From: an uncultured Pseudomonadales bacterium
GTDB lineage: Bacteria > Pseudomonadota > Gammaproteobacteria > Pseudomonadales > Azotimanducaceae
Reading direction: 5' to 3'
NCBI GenBank assembly: GCA_958296025.1
Contig: OY282430.1
Coordinates: 3,648,477 to 3,712,476, forward strand
DNA: 64,000 bases
Position numbers and translations under genes: made by a program. Under the pieces are notes generated by a model. It saw nothing but the letters and a program-made list of their open reading frames with translations, was not told the origin of the DNA and made no database searches. Below are positions 18,028 through 28,112 of this stretch, piece after piece. Positions within the stretch are counted from its first letter, which is position 1. Each line of letters starts with the position of its first letter.

Positions 18028-19209
18028 CTACTCCGTCAACCAATTCGTCCCATGCAGTTCCGCCCAAGATACTAGCCGCCCATCAGCCCGGGTTTGGGCT
18101 TGGTCCCCTCCGTAAGCCACGATCAGGTCGCAAGCGGCGGGCAATGCTTGCAAATGCCGCCGCACCCTGCGGCCGCTATCGAATAGGTTGGCGCTTGCCG
18201 TCGCGCCAGACTTGGCCTCCACCAAGGTGAAACCAGGCGGACGTTCAAGCAGCAGGTCCGCCTCGGCGCCATCGCGACTGCGGTAGAACCAGCAACCGCG
18301 AGCCTCACCTTGGTTCATTCGGTGCTTGAGGATTTCCGACACTGTCCAAGTCTCAAAAATGGCGCCGCGCAGTGGATGCGAGCGCAATTGAGCCGGGGTG
18401 CGGATGCCCAACAGCCAGCAGACGAGTCCGGCGTCGTAGAAATGCAGTTTCGGCATTTTCACTAAACGGCGGCGCAGGTTGGCCTGAAACGGCGAGAGGC
18501 GAAAGGCAATGTAGCTGGTTTCCAAGACGCTGAGCCACTTTTTCGCGGTGGGTTGGGAGATGCCGCAGTCGTCCGCCAGCGACGAGTAGTTGAGCAATTG
18601 CGCGGTACGACCGGCGCACAACTCGATGAAGCGCTGAAAAGTCGTCAGATCACCCACGTTGGCGATGCTGCGCACATCACGCTCCACATAGGTGGTCACA
18701 TAGGGGCCAAGCCAATCGTCGGGGTTGAGGCCAAGGTCCAGAATGCGCGGATAGCCCCCAGTGAGCAGCGTTTCCTCCAAGGTGGCCGGATGCGTGGCGA
18801 AGCGCAGAACTTCGCTGCGCACCAAGGGCAGCAGATGATGCACTGCGGTGCGCCCGGCGAGGGACTGGCTGACGGATGCGAGCAACGCCAAGTTCTGCGA
18901 GCCCGTGAGAATCCAACGCCCCGGCGCTGGGTCCTCGTCAATGAAGCCTTGCAGATAGGAGAGCAGGTTCGGCACACGCTGCACTTCATCAATGATGACG
19001 CCATCCGCAAACTGGGCGAGGAAGGCGCGAGGATCCTCTTGCGCGAAGGTCCGCACATCCAACGCCTCAAGCGACAGGTAGCGATGCTGCGGAAACAGCG
19101 CCCGGCAAAGGGTGGACTTGCCGCTCTGCCGCGGCCCCGTCAGGGTGACAGCCGGAAAGACCCGGGCCGCCCGCCTGATTTTCGGGGCCAAGTCACGATC
19201 AACAATCAC
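18028..19209 (-). CDS. AAA_14/DUF4143 ATPase
   Basis: This 393-residue P-loop protein has Walker A GPRQSGKST (25-33), Walker B GVIIDEVQRVP (about 90-100), sensor-like ILTGSQN (about 119) and the DUF4143 C-terminal domain (KLHFYDAGLVCWLLG, then GAEADLLLERPPGFTLVEAKSG, a PD-(D/E)XK-like E-x-K). It is the second DUF4143 gene in the window, divergent from the one at 9248-10432 and not a recent duplicate. It is a solitary gene and its role is unknown. Confidence 0.86.
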   Translation of the reverse strand: MIVDRDLAPKIRRAARVFPAVTLTGPRQSGKSTLCRALFPQHRYLSLEALDVRTFAQEDPRAFLAQFADGVIIDEVQRVPNLLSYLQGFIDEDPAPGRWILTGSQNLALLASVSQSLAGRTAVHHLLPLVRSEVLRFATHPATLEETLLTGGYPRILDLGLNPDDWLGPYVTTYVERDVRSIANVGDLTTFQRFIELCAGRTAQLLNYSSLADDCGISQPTAKKWLSVLETSYIAFRLSPFQANLRRRLVKMPKLHFYDAGLVCWLLGIRTPAQLRSHPLRGAIFETWTVSEILKHRMNQGEARGCWFYRSRDGAEADLLLERPPGFTLVEAKSGATASANLFDSGRRVRRHLQALPAACDLIVAYGGDQAQTRADGRLVSWAELHGTNWLTE

Positions 19210-19338
19210 GCCGTGAAGCCTAGCAGGTTTTGGGCTAATTTAAATTTCCATTTTGAATTAGCCGATTGCCTTGAAGAGGGCGGCGCGGTGGACGCAGCCG
19301 CCAAATTCAGTCCGCGCCCGAGTAGCGTGGCCTTCACT

Positions 19339-20148
19339 TCAAAGGATTGGCGGCAGCCTTTCCGCCCACGGGAAGGCAGCGTCCGCCACGGCGATGAAGT
19401 CCGGGTTCAGCAAGTCGTGCTTGTTGTAGGCCAAGGGGGTGCCGTTCGGTTGGCGCACGGCGCCGCCGGCGGCGGCCAGCACGGCATCGGCGGCGGCGAT
19501 GTCCCACTCCGAGGTGGGGCCGAGGCGGGGATAGAGATCCGCCTTGCCTTCCGCCAACAGGCAAAGCTTAAGAGAACTACCCATTGACCTGCGTTCAACT
19601 TGGGCAAAGGCTTCATCTAGTGCTTCCAAATAGGATTGCAGGCGCTCGTTGCCGTGGCTGCGGCTGGCCACCAGGGTCAGGGTGTCCCGTCCGTTCATCG
19701 GCCGGCCGGCAAGCGGCGTCACTTCGCCGCCCTGATGCTTCTCCGCCCGCCGTTCAGCTGCGTTCCCAGCGAACATTTGCCCCAAAACGGGTGCGCCCAC
19801 CACGCCAAGACGCGCCCGGCCGGCTTCAATCAAGGCGATATTGACCGTGAATTCCCCGTTGCGGCTGATGAATTCCTTGGTGCCGTCAAGAGGGTCCACC
19901 AACCAATAACGCCGCCAACGCCGCCGCTCCTCATAGGGTGGCGGCGAGGATTCCTCCGACAGAATGGGCAAGCGGGGACTCAGCTGCTCCAACCCGGAGC
20001 GGATGATTTCGTGGGCGGCCAAGTCGGCTTGGGTCACAGGCGAAGCATCGGACTTGGGCCGCACGTCGAAATCCGAACGGTAAACCTCCATGATGGCCGC
20101 GCCGGCCGCCTCGGTGATTTCCATGAGAGCGGCAAAGGAATAGCTCAC
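19339..20148 (-). CDS. cysQ: 3'(2'),5'-bisphosphate nucleotidase
   Basis: CysQ hydrolyses 3'-phosphoadenosine 5'-phosphate (PAP) formed in sulfate assimilation. It is an inositol-monophosphatase-fold enzyme with metal ligands in SEESSPPPYEER, WLVDPLDGTKEFI (about 80-93; D-P-L-D-G-T core) and SEWDIAAADAVL near the C-terminus. Its length of 269 is normal. It is divergent from yrfG, with about 60 bases between starts, so both promoters must be packed in this gap. Confidence 0.92.
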   Translation of the reverse strand: MSYSFAALMEITEAAGAAIMEVYRSDFDVRPKSDASPVTQADLAAHEIIRSGLEQLSPRLPILSEESSPPPYEERRRWRRYWLVDPLDGTKEFISRNGEFTVNIALIEAGRARLGVVGAPVLGQMFAGNAAERRAEKHQGGEVTPLAGRPMNGRDTLTLVASRSHGNERLQSYLEALDEAFAQVERRSMGSSLKLCLLAEGKADLYPRLGPTSEWDIAAADAVLAAAGGAVRQPNGTPLAYNKHDLLNPDFIAVADAAFPWAERLPPIL

Positions 20149-20209
20149 TTGTAGCCCCTTGGGGAGTTCAGGCTGCTTATTATAGGCGGACCCATTGATA
20201 GGTGGACTG

Positions 20210-20914
20210 ATGAAACATCCCCGCCCGACGCCGGACTGGACCCAAATTCACACCGTCATGCTGGACATGGACGGCTGCCTGCTGGACCTCATCTACGACA
20301 ACCACCTGTGGAACGATTTGGTGCCAATCCGCTACGGCCAAGCACGGGGCATCAGCGCCGAAGAGGCCCGCCGCTTTCTGTACGGGCATCTGCTGGGCGG
20401 TCAACGCGATCTGAACTTCTACTGCATCGACTTCTGGCGCCGCCGCACCCAACTCGACATCATGGCCCTGCACCAAGAGATGGCCCATTTCATCATTTAC
20501 CGCCCTGGCGCCCAAGCCTTTCTACACTGGCTGGGGGCCAAGGAGGCGCGGGTGCTGCTGGTCACCAACGCGCACCGCGCCAGCCTCGCGGTCAAGGATC
20601 AGCACTCCGGCTTATGCGCCGAGGTTGACCGCACCATATCCAGCCACGACTTCGGCTGCGTGAAGGAATCCGCCCCCTTCTGGAGGCGCTTGGCCGAAGC
20701 TGAGCCTTTCGACCCGGCGCACACCCTGTTCATCGACGACAACCAAGATGTGCTGGAAGCCGCCGCCGCCTTCGGCATCGCCCATCTACGCACGGTGCGG
20801 CAGCCAGACTCCAGCCGGCCGCCGCAACGGGACCTGCGGTTTCCCGTCTTCGACCACTTCGCCGAACTCATGGATGGCGAGGCGCCCAAGGGAAGTGCAG
20901 GCCGGCGCACTTGA
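20210..20914 (+). CDS. yrfG: HAD-family GMP/IMP nucleotidase (YrfG-like)
   Basis: This is a haloacid-dehalogenase-like hydrolase. The nucleophile motif is MLDMDGCLLDL; the usual Thr after DMDG is Cys here. DNHLWNDLVPIRYG is characteristic of YrfG. LLVTNAH and FIDDNQDVLEAA are motifs II and IV. YrfG of E. coli hydrolyses GMP and IMP. Start ATG 20210 has AGGTGG six bases upstream; the TTG at 20195 lies before this ribosome-binding site. Confidence 0.85.
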   Translation: MKHPRPTPDWTQIHTVMLDMDGCLLDLIYDNHLWNDLVPIRYGQARGISAEEARRFLYGHLLGGQRDLNFYCIDFWRRRTQLDIMALHQEMAHFIIYRPGAQAFLHWLGAKEARVLLVTNAHRASLAVKDQHSGLCAEVDRTISSHDFGCVKESAPFWRRLAEAEPFDPAHTLFIDDNQDVLEAAAAFGIAHLRTVRQPDSSRPPQRDLRFPVFDHFAELMDGEAPKGSAGRRT

Positions 20915-20974
20915 CGGTTGATGCCGGGTTCACTCTGTCATACTGTTCGCCAACCTACCCAACAAGAGGCGGCC

Positions 20975-22540
20975 ATGGCTGTCGAGATCGACATAGACCC
21001 TAGATCGAACATCTACACCAACCTGTCCACAGCGGCGCTGGCCGAACTGGCCGTCATTCGCGGCGAAGGCCGCTTCGCCAACAACGGCGCCATCGTCGTG
21101 GAGACCGGCAAGCGCACCGGGCGCTCCCCAAAGGATCGCTTCATCGTCCAGGAACCCTCCACGGCCAACGCCATCGACTGGGGGGACATCAACCAACCCA
21201 TCGCCCCAGCGGGGTTCGACGCCTTATGGAACCGGGTGCAGGTTTATGTGGAGGACGGGGAGCGCTTCGTCTCCCATCTGCACGTCGGCTCGGACCCCGA
21301 ACACTACGTCGCCCTTGATGTCACCACCGAATACGCTTGGCACGCCCTGTTCGGCAAATCCCTGTTCATCTCGCCGGAGCACTTCAACCCGCACAACAAG
21401 GAAATCTGGCAGGTGGTCAACGCACCCGGCTTTGTCTGCGACCCGGCCCGGGACGGCACCAACAGCGACGCTACGGTGATGATCAACTTCGCCGCCCGCA
21501 AGGTGCTGCTGGCCGGCCTGCGCTACGCCGGGGAGATGAAGAAATCCATGTTCAGCGTACTGAACTTCCTTCTGCCGGAGAAGGACGTGCTGCCGATGCA
21601 CTGCTCCGCCAACATGGGGCGGGGCGGAGACGTCTGCCTGTTCTTCGGGCTGTCCGGCACCGGCAAGACCACCCTGTCGGCAGATCCGGATCGCTTCCTG
21701 ATCGGCGACGACGAACACGGTTGGGGCAAGGACACGGTGTTCAACTTCGAGGGCGGCTGCTACGCCAAGTGCATCAACCTAAGCCGGGAGAACGAGCCGG
21801 TCATCTACGACGCCATCAGCTTCGGGGCCATCGTCGAGAACGTCATCATGGACCCGGACAACCGGGACCTAGACTACGATGACGCCAGCCTCACCGAAAA
21901 CACCCGGGCCTGCTATCCCCGCGCCAACATCGAGCTCAAGGTGCCGGAAAACCGCGCCGGGGAGCCGGCCAACATCATCTTCCTCACCTGCGATGTCAGC
22001 GGCGTATTGCCGCCCGTGGCGATCTTGTCCAAGGAGGCGGCGGCCTATCATTTCCTTTCCGGCTACACCGCCGCGGTCGGTTCCACCGTAGTGGGCTCGA
22101 CGGAGGCCTACCAAGCCACCTTCTCCACCTGCTTCGGCGCCGCCTTCTTCCCGCGCCCGGCCGGCGTCTATGCGGACCTGCTGATGCGGCGCATGGATGA
22201 GTTCGGCGCCAAGGTCTATTTGGTCAACACCGGGTGGACCGGCGGCGGCTACGGGGTAGGCAAGCGCTTCGCCATACCGACCACCCGCGCCATCATCCGG
22301 GCGGTGCAGAGCGGTGCCTTGGCCGACGCACCAACGGAGCATCTGCAGCGCCTGAACCTACATATCCCGAAAGAGGCGCCGGGCATCGATTCGGCGCTGC
22401 TGAACCCGCGCAATGCCTGGGCGGACCAAGCCGCCTACGACGCGGCTGCTGCTGGCCTTATCGCCAAATTCAACGAGAACTTCAACAAGTTCCAAGTGGA
22501 TCAAGCCATTGTAGATGCTGGGCCGTCCTTGGACGGTTAA
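20975..22540 (+). CDS. pckA: Phosphoenolpyruvate carboxykinase (ATP)
   Basis: PckA converts oxaloacetate and ATP to PEP and CO2 in gluconeogenesis. [13 protein letters not shown], the kinase-1a P-loop [14 protein letters not shown], the metal site [23 protein letters not shown] and [14 protein letters not shown] identify the ATP-dependent family. From ATG 20975 (AGAGG upstream) the protein is 521 residues, as is usual. The extension to 20918 is not part of the family. Confidence 0.96.
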   Translation: MAVEIDIDPRSNIYTNLSTAALAELAVIRGEGRFANNGAIVVETGKRTGRSPKDRFIVQEPSTANAIDWGDINQPIAPAGFDALWNRVQVYVEDGERFVSHLHVGSDPEHYVALDVTTEYAWHALFGKSLFISPEHFNPHNKEIWQVVNAPGFVCDPARDGTNSDATVMINFAARKVLLAGLRYAGEMKKSMFSVLNFLLPEKDVLPMHCSANMGRGGDVCLFFGLSGTGKTTLSADPDRFLIGDDEHGWGKDTVFNFEGGCYAKCINLSRENEPVIYDAISFGAIVENVIMDPDNRDLDYDDASLTENTRACYPRANIELKVPENRAGEPANIIFLTCDVSGVLPPVAILSKEAAAYHFLSGYTAAVGSTVVGSTEAYQATFSTCFGAAFFPRPAGVYADLLMRRMDEFGAKVYLVNTGWTGGGYGVGKRFAIPTTRAIIRAVQSGALADAPTEHLQRLNLHIPKEAPGIDSALLNPRNAWADQAAYDAAAAGLIAKFNENFNKFQVDQAIVDAGPSLDG

Positions 22541-22787
22541 CAGGCCCTAGCGGAGACAGGCAATGACGAACTGTCGATGCGGGGGGACGACCGGAGGGAC
22601 GTCGAATCGGTCTGCTGGCAGTCTTTGGGCTTGCACTACTTTGCTGCGCAATTCCGGGACCTCATCGCGCTTGGGAATCGTTGCGCACTGGACGCCAATC
22701 CGGCCCAGACATCAGGGTCCGCATCGCTATGCCCGAAGTCCGCCGAACCAACTGGCTTTGCATGCCGGTCAGGCGGGAGCGGCGTAG

Positions 22788-24344
22788 TTGCAGGATCTCG
22801 CCCTTCCCGCCGCCGTGTGGCGCGGCTTGCAGGCCGACAGCGAAGCGCTGCAAGGCATTCGCCGGGGCGTTGAGAAGGAGAGCCTGCGGGCCAGCCTGGA
22901 GGGGCGGCTGTCCCAGCGCCCGCACCCGTCAAGCTTGGGCGCCGCCCTGACTCACCCGCAAATCACCACGGACTTCTCCGAGGCGCAGCTCGAGCTGATT
23001 ACCACGCCCCACGACACCCCGGAGGGCTGCATCCTTGAACTGGAGGACATCCACCGCTTCGTCCAATGGGGCTTGGGCGACGAGACGCTGTGGGCCGCCT
23101 CCATGCCCTGCCTGCTGCTGCCGAACACCGACATCCCCATCGGCCGCTACGGCGACTCCAATATCGGCATGGCGAAGACCATCTACCGCCGCGGCCTCGG
23201 CCACCGCTACGGCAGGCTCATGCAGGCCATCTCCGGCATCCACTACAACTTCTCCATGCCGGCGGCATTTTGGCCCCGCTACGCCGCCATGCTGGGCCGC
23301 CGAGCGGACCAAGACTTCATCAGCGAAAGCTACTTCGCGTTAATCCGCAACTTCCGCCGCCACAGCTGGCTGTTGATCTACCTGTTCGGCGCTTCCCCGG
23401 CCATCTGTCGGGCCTTGGCCGGAGAAGGCGGCCATGGCCTCAAGGCGTTCGATGCCAGCACCTTGCACCTGCCCTACGCCACCTCCTTGCGCATGGGCCG
23501 TTTGGGCTACCAAAGCGATGCGCAGGGCAGCCTGCACATCTCCTACAACAACCTGGATTCCTACGCCGCCACCATGCGCGAGGCGTTGACTCGGCCCTAT
23601 CCCCCCTACGAGGCCATCGGCGTGAAAGTGGATGGCGAATACCGGCAGCTGAACGCCGCCCTGCTGCAAATTGAAAACGAGTTCTACGGCGCCATCCGGC
23701 CCAAGCGCCGCATCCAACCGAGGGAGCGCCCGCTGACGGCGCTGCGGCGGCGAGGGGTGGAGTATGTGGAGGTTCGCTGCCTGGACCTCAACCCCTTCCT
23801 GCCGGTGGGCATAGACGCGGCGCAGATGCGCTTTCTGGATGTCTTCCTGCTCTACTGCCTGCTGGCCCCCAGCCCGCCGGACAGCCCGGAGGAGTCCGCC
23901 GCCATCCAAGCCGACCAGACGGCCATCGTGGAGCGGGGGCGCGAACCGAACCTTAAACTCTGCGGCGGGGAGCGGGACGCACTGGGAGGCACCCTCCTCA
24001 ACCAGTGCGCAGCGGTGGCGGAACTGCTGGACCAAGCCCATGCCACGGACCAACACGGCGATGTTCTCAGTGCAATGCAGGCCCGCCTAGCGGACCCGGA
24101 CCGCACCCCTTCCGCCGCCGTGCTGGCCGCCTTGGCCAAGCGCAAACTGTCCTTCTTCCGTTTCGCGCTGAACCAATCCGAACGGCACCGGCGCTGGTTG
24201 GCGGAGCGTCCGCTTACCTCTGAAGAGCTGGACCTGCATGAAGAGCGAGCCACCCAGTCCTTCGCGGAGCAGGCGCGGATAGAGGCGGAGGACCAAGGCA
24301 GCTTCGATGCATTCCTAGAGCACTACTTGGCCCCCCCCGAATGA
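22788..24344 (+). CDS. gshA: Glutamate-cysteine ligase
   Basis: GshA catalyses the first step of glutathione synthesis. It is of the gammaproteobacterial type (518 residues): RRGVEKESLRA near the N-terminus, TDFSEAQLELIT (about 61-72), DSNIGMAKTIYRRGL (about 123-137), SGIHYNFS and YVEVRCLDLNPF. The start appears to be TTG 22788, directly after an in-frame TAG, with a GGGAG ribosome-binding site upstream. It overlaps acpH by ATGA. The 247 bases between pckA and gshA hold no recognisable gene. Confidence 0.94.
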   Translation: MQDLALPAAVWRGLQADSEALQGIRRGVEKESLRASLEGRLSQRPHPSSLGAALTHPQITTDFSEAQLELITTPHDTPEGCILELEDIHRFVQWGLGDETLWAASMPCLLLPNTDIPIGRYGDSNIGMAKTIYRRGLGHRYGRLMQAISGIHYNFSMPAAFWPRYAAMLGRRADQDFISESYFALIRNFRRHSWLLIYLFGASPAICRALAGEGGHGLKAFDASTLHLPYATSLRMGRLGYQSDAQGSLHISYNNLDSYAATMREALTRPYPPYEAIGVKVDGEYRQLNAALLQIENEFYGAIRPKRRIQPRERPLTALRRRGVEYVEVRCLDLNPFLPVGIDAAQMRFLDVFLLYCLLAPSPPDSPEESAAIQADQTAIVERGREPNLKLCGGERDALGGTLLNQCAAVAELLDQAHATDQHGDVLSAMQARLADPDRTPSAAVLAALAKRKLSFFRFALNQSERHRRWLAERPLTSEELDLHEERATQSFAEQARIEAEDQGSFDAFLEHYLAPPE

Positions 24345-25249
24345 ATTTTCTCGCCCATTGCCTGATCGCCGCCAAGGCTGGCGCAAGCCGCGCCATCGTC
24401 CGCCCAACCGGGCAGACCGCCGGGCACCCGACCACCGGGCACGGCGCGAACCCGCCAACAAAGACACTTGCCAAACGGCCCAGTATATCCGCTCTGGGCA
24501 GTGACTTGATCCCGTCGATCAGCGCTTCCAGAAAGGCTGGCGGACCATTCCCCACTCGACCGACCCCAGGTCCATCCGCGGCAAGGCTTGCCAATGGGAC
24601 TGGGGAAATCGTCGGGCTGCATGGCGGCCTGATCGTCGGCGGCCTGCTCGGCGACTTCGTCAAGGGACAGGTGCCGCCAGCTTGGCCCAGCGCCCTGCAA
24701 TGGGGGGTGCGGCTGCATCGGCGCATCGACGCCTACAGCAACACTTTACCGAGCATCCGCCAAAGTTGCGCCCGCTTCCCGGCGGAATTGCGCCGCTTTG
24801 CGCCCATCTTCATCGACATCATCGCCGACCACTGCCTAGCCTTGGATTGGGCGGACCACCACCGAGACGAACTGAAGGCGTTCAGCGCCCAATGCTACGT
24901 CCTAGCCACCGCACAAGCGCATCGGCTCAATGGGGAGGGGCGGCGTTACCTGAGCTGGCTGATCGACCAGGACCTCATGTCCGGCTACCTGAATCGCAGC
25001 GTCATGGAGCGCGGGTTGCTGAGCATCACCCGTCGCTTGGCCCGTCAACATTTGAACGCCAGCCTGCTAAACTTCATGGCTGGCGCCTTGCCCAGCCTCC
25101 AGGCGGATTTCAGGGGTTACTTTCCCTTGCTGGTTAAGCACGGTCAACAGTGGGTGCGGGATGGCCTGCAAAACCACTTGGCTGAACCTGCGGCGGGCCA
25201 AGTCCGAGGCGGTGCGGCGGCCAGTGCAGGCGAACGCGGGAACGCCTAA
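24341..25249 (+). CDS. acpH: Acyl carrier protein phosphodiesterase with in-frame insertion
   Basis: AcpH (DUF479) removes 4'-phosphopantetheine from ACP. The family begins MNFLAH-hhhA and soon reaches G-N-h-h-(A/G)-D-F-V-K-G. Here MNFLAHCLIAAKAG (1-14) and GGLIVGGLLGDFVKG (about 94-108) are separated by about 80 residues of Pro/Gly/Ser/Arg-rich sequence absent from homologues. The insertion (DNA about 24383-24640) is in frame. The rest is normal: GVRLHRRIDAYSN, then FIDIIADHCLALDW. Translation is coupled to gshA through the ATGA overlap. Whether the insertion blocks activity is unknown; it may loop out. Confidence 0.85.
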   Translation: MNFLAHCLIAAKAGASRAIVRPTGQTAGHPTTGHGANPPTKTLAKRPSISALGSDLIPSISASRKAGGPFPTRPTPGPSAARLANGTGEIVGLHGGLIVGGLLGDFVKGQVPPAWPSALQWGVRLHRRIDAYSNTLPSIRQSCARFPAELRRFAPIFIDIIADHCLALDWADHHRDELKAFSAQCYVLATAQAHRLNGEGRRYLSWLIDQDLMSGYLNRSVMERGLLSITRRLARQHLNASLLNFMAGALPSLQADFRGYFPLLVKHGQQWVRDGLQNHLAEPAAGQVRGGAAASAGERGNA

Positions 25250-25353
25250 CGACGGGCCTTGCGCACGGCCGCGCCACGGGCATCGATGCCGTGAGCCTGC
25301 GGCAATGCCCTCACAGGAATCCTTGAACAGACGAAAAACCAGGAGAAGCGATT

Positions 25354-26340
25354 TTGCAAGCCGTGTTGTGCAAGGCGTTCGGGCCGCCGGAAAGCCTAGT
25401 GCTGGAGGATGTTCCTGAGCCAGTCGCCGGAGACGACGATGTGTTGGTCGCGGTGAAGGCTGCGGCGCTAAACTTCCCGGATGTGCTGATGATCGCCGGC
25501 AAGTACCAAAGCCAGCCGCCCTTCCCCTTTTCCCCTGGGGGCGAAATCGCTGGAACCGTCGTCTCCGTCGGCGCCAAGATCACCGAGTTCGCCCCCGGCA
25601 CCCCCGTCTTCGGCGTCACTTGGCACGGCGGCTTTGCCGAACGGACCATCGCTCCGGCGGCTAGGCTGATGCGCAAGCCAGCCGCCATGAGCTTCGTCGA
25701 GGCCGCCGGCATCACCACCACCTACGGCACCTCCTACTACGCCTTGAAGCAGCGGGCGAACCTGCGCCCCGGTGAGAACCTGCTGGTGCTCGGCGCCGCC
25801 GGCGGCGTCGGCATCGCCGCCGTGCAGATCGGCAAGGCGATGGGCGCCCGGGTCATCGCCGCCGCCAGCACTCGGGAAAAGCTGGCGGCGGCCGCCGACG
25901 CCGGGGCGGACGAACTGATCGACTACAGCGATGGTCAGTTGAAGGACAAGGTGAAGAAGCTGACCGGCGGCAAGGGCGCGGACGTCATCTACGACCCAGT
26001 GGGCGGCGCCCTGTTCGACCAGGTGCTGCGCTGCATCAACTGGTACGGGCGCATCCTGGTGATCGGCTTCACCGCCGGGGGCATTCCGAAGGCCCCCATC
26101 AACCTGATTCTGCTGAAGAGCTGCCAGGTGGTGGGCGTTTTCTACGGCGCTTGGAGTGCCCGCGCCCCGCATGAAAACGCCGCCAACATCCGCGAGTTGC
26201 TGGATCTGTTTGAGGCCGGCAAGCTCAAGCCCCTAGTCGGGCGAACCTATCCCTTGGAGCGCTACGCGGACGCCTTAAACGACCTAGCCGAACGGCGGGC
26301 CATCGGTAAGATCGTCGTCACCATAGGCGAAGGGGCCTAA
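25354..26340 (+). CDS. NADPH:quinone oxidoreductase (MDR family)
   Basis: This 328-residue medium-chain reductase has ALNFPDVLMIAGKYQSQPPFPFSPGGEIAG (GroES-like domain), GAAGGVGIAAVQIGKAMGA (nucleotide loop) and YDPVGG. It is of the QOR/'NADPH:quinone oxidoreductase' type without zinc ligands. The start is TTG 25354 with AGGAG about 10 bases upstream. It is only about 30% like the PIG3-type gene at 6399 by eye. dsbB follows after two bases, so the two may be cotranscribed; a quinone link between them is suggestive only. Confidence 0.87.
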   Translation: MQAVLCKAFGPPESLVLEDVPEPVAGDDDVLVAVKAAALNFPDVLMIAGKYQSQPPFPFSPGGEIAGTVVSVGAKITEFAPGTPVFGVTWHGGFAERTIAPAARLMRKPAAMSFVEAAGITTTYGTSYYALKQRANLRPGENLLVLGAAGGVGIAAVQIGKAMGARVIAAASTREKLAAAADAGADELIDYSDGQLKDKVKKLTGGKGADVIYDPVGGALFDQVLRCINWYGRILVIGFTAGGIPKAPINLILLKSCQVVGVFYGAWSARAPHENAANIRELLDLFEAGKLKPLVGRTYPLERYADALNDLAERRAIGKIVVTIGEGA

Positions 26341-26342
26341 TC

Positions 26343-26828
26343 ATGCAGCGCTTCACTTTGACCAGTGCCGACTGCGCCCTCGGCATCGTCCTGTTGGGCG
26401 GCGGCATCCTGTTCGGCGCTGAGCTGCTGGAGCACGGGGCCGGCATGGACCCCTGCCCGCTTTGCCTGATGCAGCGGCTGTGGTTCTATGTTGCGACGCT
26501 CGCCGCCTACGCCGGTTTGCTGCACAACCCGCGCTGGGGCATCTATCCGCTGCTCACCATCATCGCCGCGCTGGTCGGCGGCGGCTTCGCCCTGCGCCAG
26601 CTTTGGCTGCAAAGCCTGCCGGCCGGCCAAGCGCCCAGCTGCGCCGCACCGGTGTCGCAACTGCTGGAGAACGGCATGTACGGCGAAGCCTTATCCTCCA
26701 TGTTCTTCGGCACCGGCAACTGCGCCGAAGTGGATGCGGTGCTCGGCGTCAACCTAGCGGTTTGGGCGCTGCTGGGGCTAGCCACCATCATCGCTCTGGC
26801 TGTACTGCAATGGCGGGCGCGGTCGTAG
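26343..26828 (+). CDS. dsbB: Disulfide bond formation protein B
   Basis: DsbB reoxidises periplasmic DsbA and passes the electrons to quinones. The protein has four membrane segments, the first periplasmic pair CPLC (38-41) in DPCPLCLMQR and the second pair in the PSC...GNC loop (about 100-127). Its 161 residues are normal for the family. It starts two bases after the quinone oxidoreductase stop. Confidence 0.93.
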   Translation: MQRFTLTSADCALGIVLLGGGILFGAELLEHGAGMDPCPLCLMQRLWFYVATLAAYAGLLHNPRWGIYPLLTIIAALVGGGFALRQLWLQSLPAGQAPSCAAPVSQLLENGMYGEALSSMFFGTGNCAEVDAVLGVNLAVWALLGLATIIALAVLQWRARS

Positions 26829-26974
26829 CTCCGAAGCAAACCTAAGTTTGTTGATGACGGGCGTTGTCGAAATAAGCCGCATCGTCTAGGCTAAGCGTCT
26901 GCATGGCGGTAGGTCGTGCAAGCCACGGGACAGCGAGCAATGAGGATTCTCGTTCAAGCGGGATCGAGGAAAAA

Positions 26975-28108
26975 ATGTCAGATTCAATCACTCCCCAACA
27001 CCTGCGCCTGCCCAGCTTGTCCATAGCCGGTTTCCGCGGTGTCGAGCAACTGACCATTCCGAAGCTCGGTCGGGTGACGCTGCTCGCCGGCAGGAACGGT
27101 GCAGGCAAGACAACAGTGCTGGACGCCGTCCGGATTTATGCCGCACGGGGGCAGCCCGACGCCTTGCGGGAATTGCTGGTCCGTCGGGAGGAATTCGCGA
27201 CAGGCTACGACGAGGATGGCGACCTAATAGATGCTCCGTTAACTGATGCTTTGTTTCATGGCAGGGGCAACAGGACGCAAGCCGTTGTCATTGGGCCAGC
27301 CTCAGGCGACGCAAGTTTAGAAATTCGCCCATCTTCTCTGGAAGATCTACCCGAATATCAAAGATCGCTATTTGATGATTTGGTTCCAGCAGATGTGGAT
27401 GTCCAAGTTCTTAAAGTTGTATTCAAGAATACCCAAAAGATTTCGCCAATAGTATTTGGGCCAAACAGTCGCAGAGCCTCACTTTTTCGCCGTGTGACGA
27501 GACAGCTAGGACGTGAAGATCAGACAGCTTCTATGATTCGTTGCGAATCACTCGGACCAGGCTTGCTAGGCAACAGCGACCTTGCCCGATTCTGGGATGC
27601 AGTAGCACTCACGGACGACGAACCCTTCGCTTTGGCCGCATTGAAACTTGCTTTCGGAGATAAAGTGGAAGGCGTGACACTTATCGGGGAAGAGAGTGAG
27701 TTCCGTGCCGGAAGGCGCGTAGTCGTAAAGCTCTCTGACCAACTCCGCCCTGTGCCGCTCAAAAGCCTTGGCGATGGTGCGACGCGCATGTTCGGGGTGG
27801 CACTGGCGCTGGCCAACTGCCGAGATGGCATCCTGCTCTTGGACGAAGCCGAGAACGGCATCCATCACTCCCTGCAAGTGGACTTTTGGAACATGGTGTT
27901 GCGCGCCGCCAACACACACAACACTCAGGTTCTAGCAACAACTCACAGCAAGGACTGCATCAATGGCTTTGCTTGGGCCGCTTTGAAATGTCCAGACATA
28001 GGCGCCAATCTCATCCGACTGGAACGGGAAAATGGAGAAATTCACGCAGTCGAATATTCCAAGGAAGAGTTGGAAACGGCCGCCAAACAAGATATCGAAG
28101 TGAGGTAG
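26975..28108 (+). CDS. ABC/OLD-type AAA ATPase, first gene of ATPase-TOPRIM pair
   Basis: This 377-residue ATPase of the AAA_15/AAA_21 (OLD-like) class has SIAGFRGVEQLTI, Walker A LLAGRNGAGKTTVLDAV, the signature-like PLKSLGDGATRMFGVALAL and Walker B GILLLDEAENGIHH, then VLATTHSKDC. ATG 26975 is chosen for its AGGA site; the longer ORF from 26903 lacks one. It is followed after four bases by a TOPRIM-like protein. ATPase + TOPRIM pairing is the plan of OLD, Gabija and PARIS anti-phage systems, so a defence role is inferred. The middle (27.2-27.6 kb) is AT-richer than its surroundings, consistent with transfer. Confidence 0.83.
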   Translation: MSDSITPQHLRLPSLSIAGFRGVEQLTIPKLGRVTLLAGRNGAGKTTVLDAVRIYAARGQPDALRELLVRREEFATGYDEDGDLIDAPLTDALFHGRGNRTQAVVIGPASGDASLEIRPSSLEDLPEYQRSLFDDLVPADVDVQVLKVVFKNTQKISPIVFGPNSRRASLFRRVTRQLGREDQTASMIRCESLGPGLLGNSDLARFWDAVALTDDEPFALAALKLAFGDKVEGVTLIGEESEFRAGRRVVVKLSDQLRPVPLKSLGDGATRMFGVALALANCRDGILLLDEAENGIHHSLQVDFWNMVLRAANTHNTQVLATTHSKDCINGFAWAALKCPDIGANLIRLERENGEIHAVEYSKEELETAAKQDIEVR

Positions 28109-28112
28109 CCGC

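Noticed and set aside
17756-18115. Plus-strand ORF of 119 codons
   Set aside because: It is compositionally odd, lacks a ribosome-binding site and overlaps the 3' end of the DUF4143 gene.
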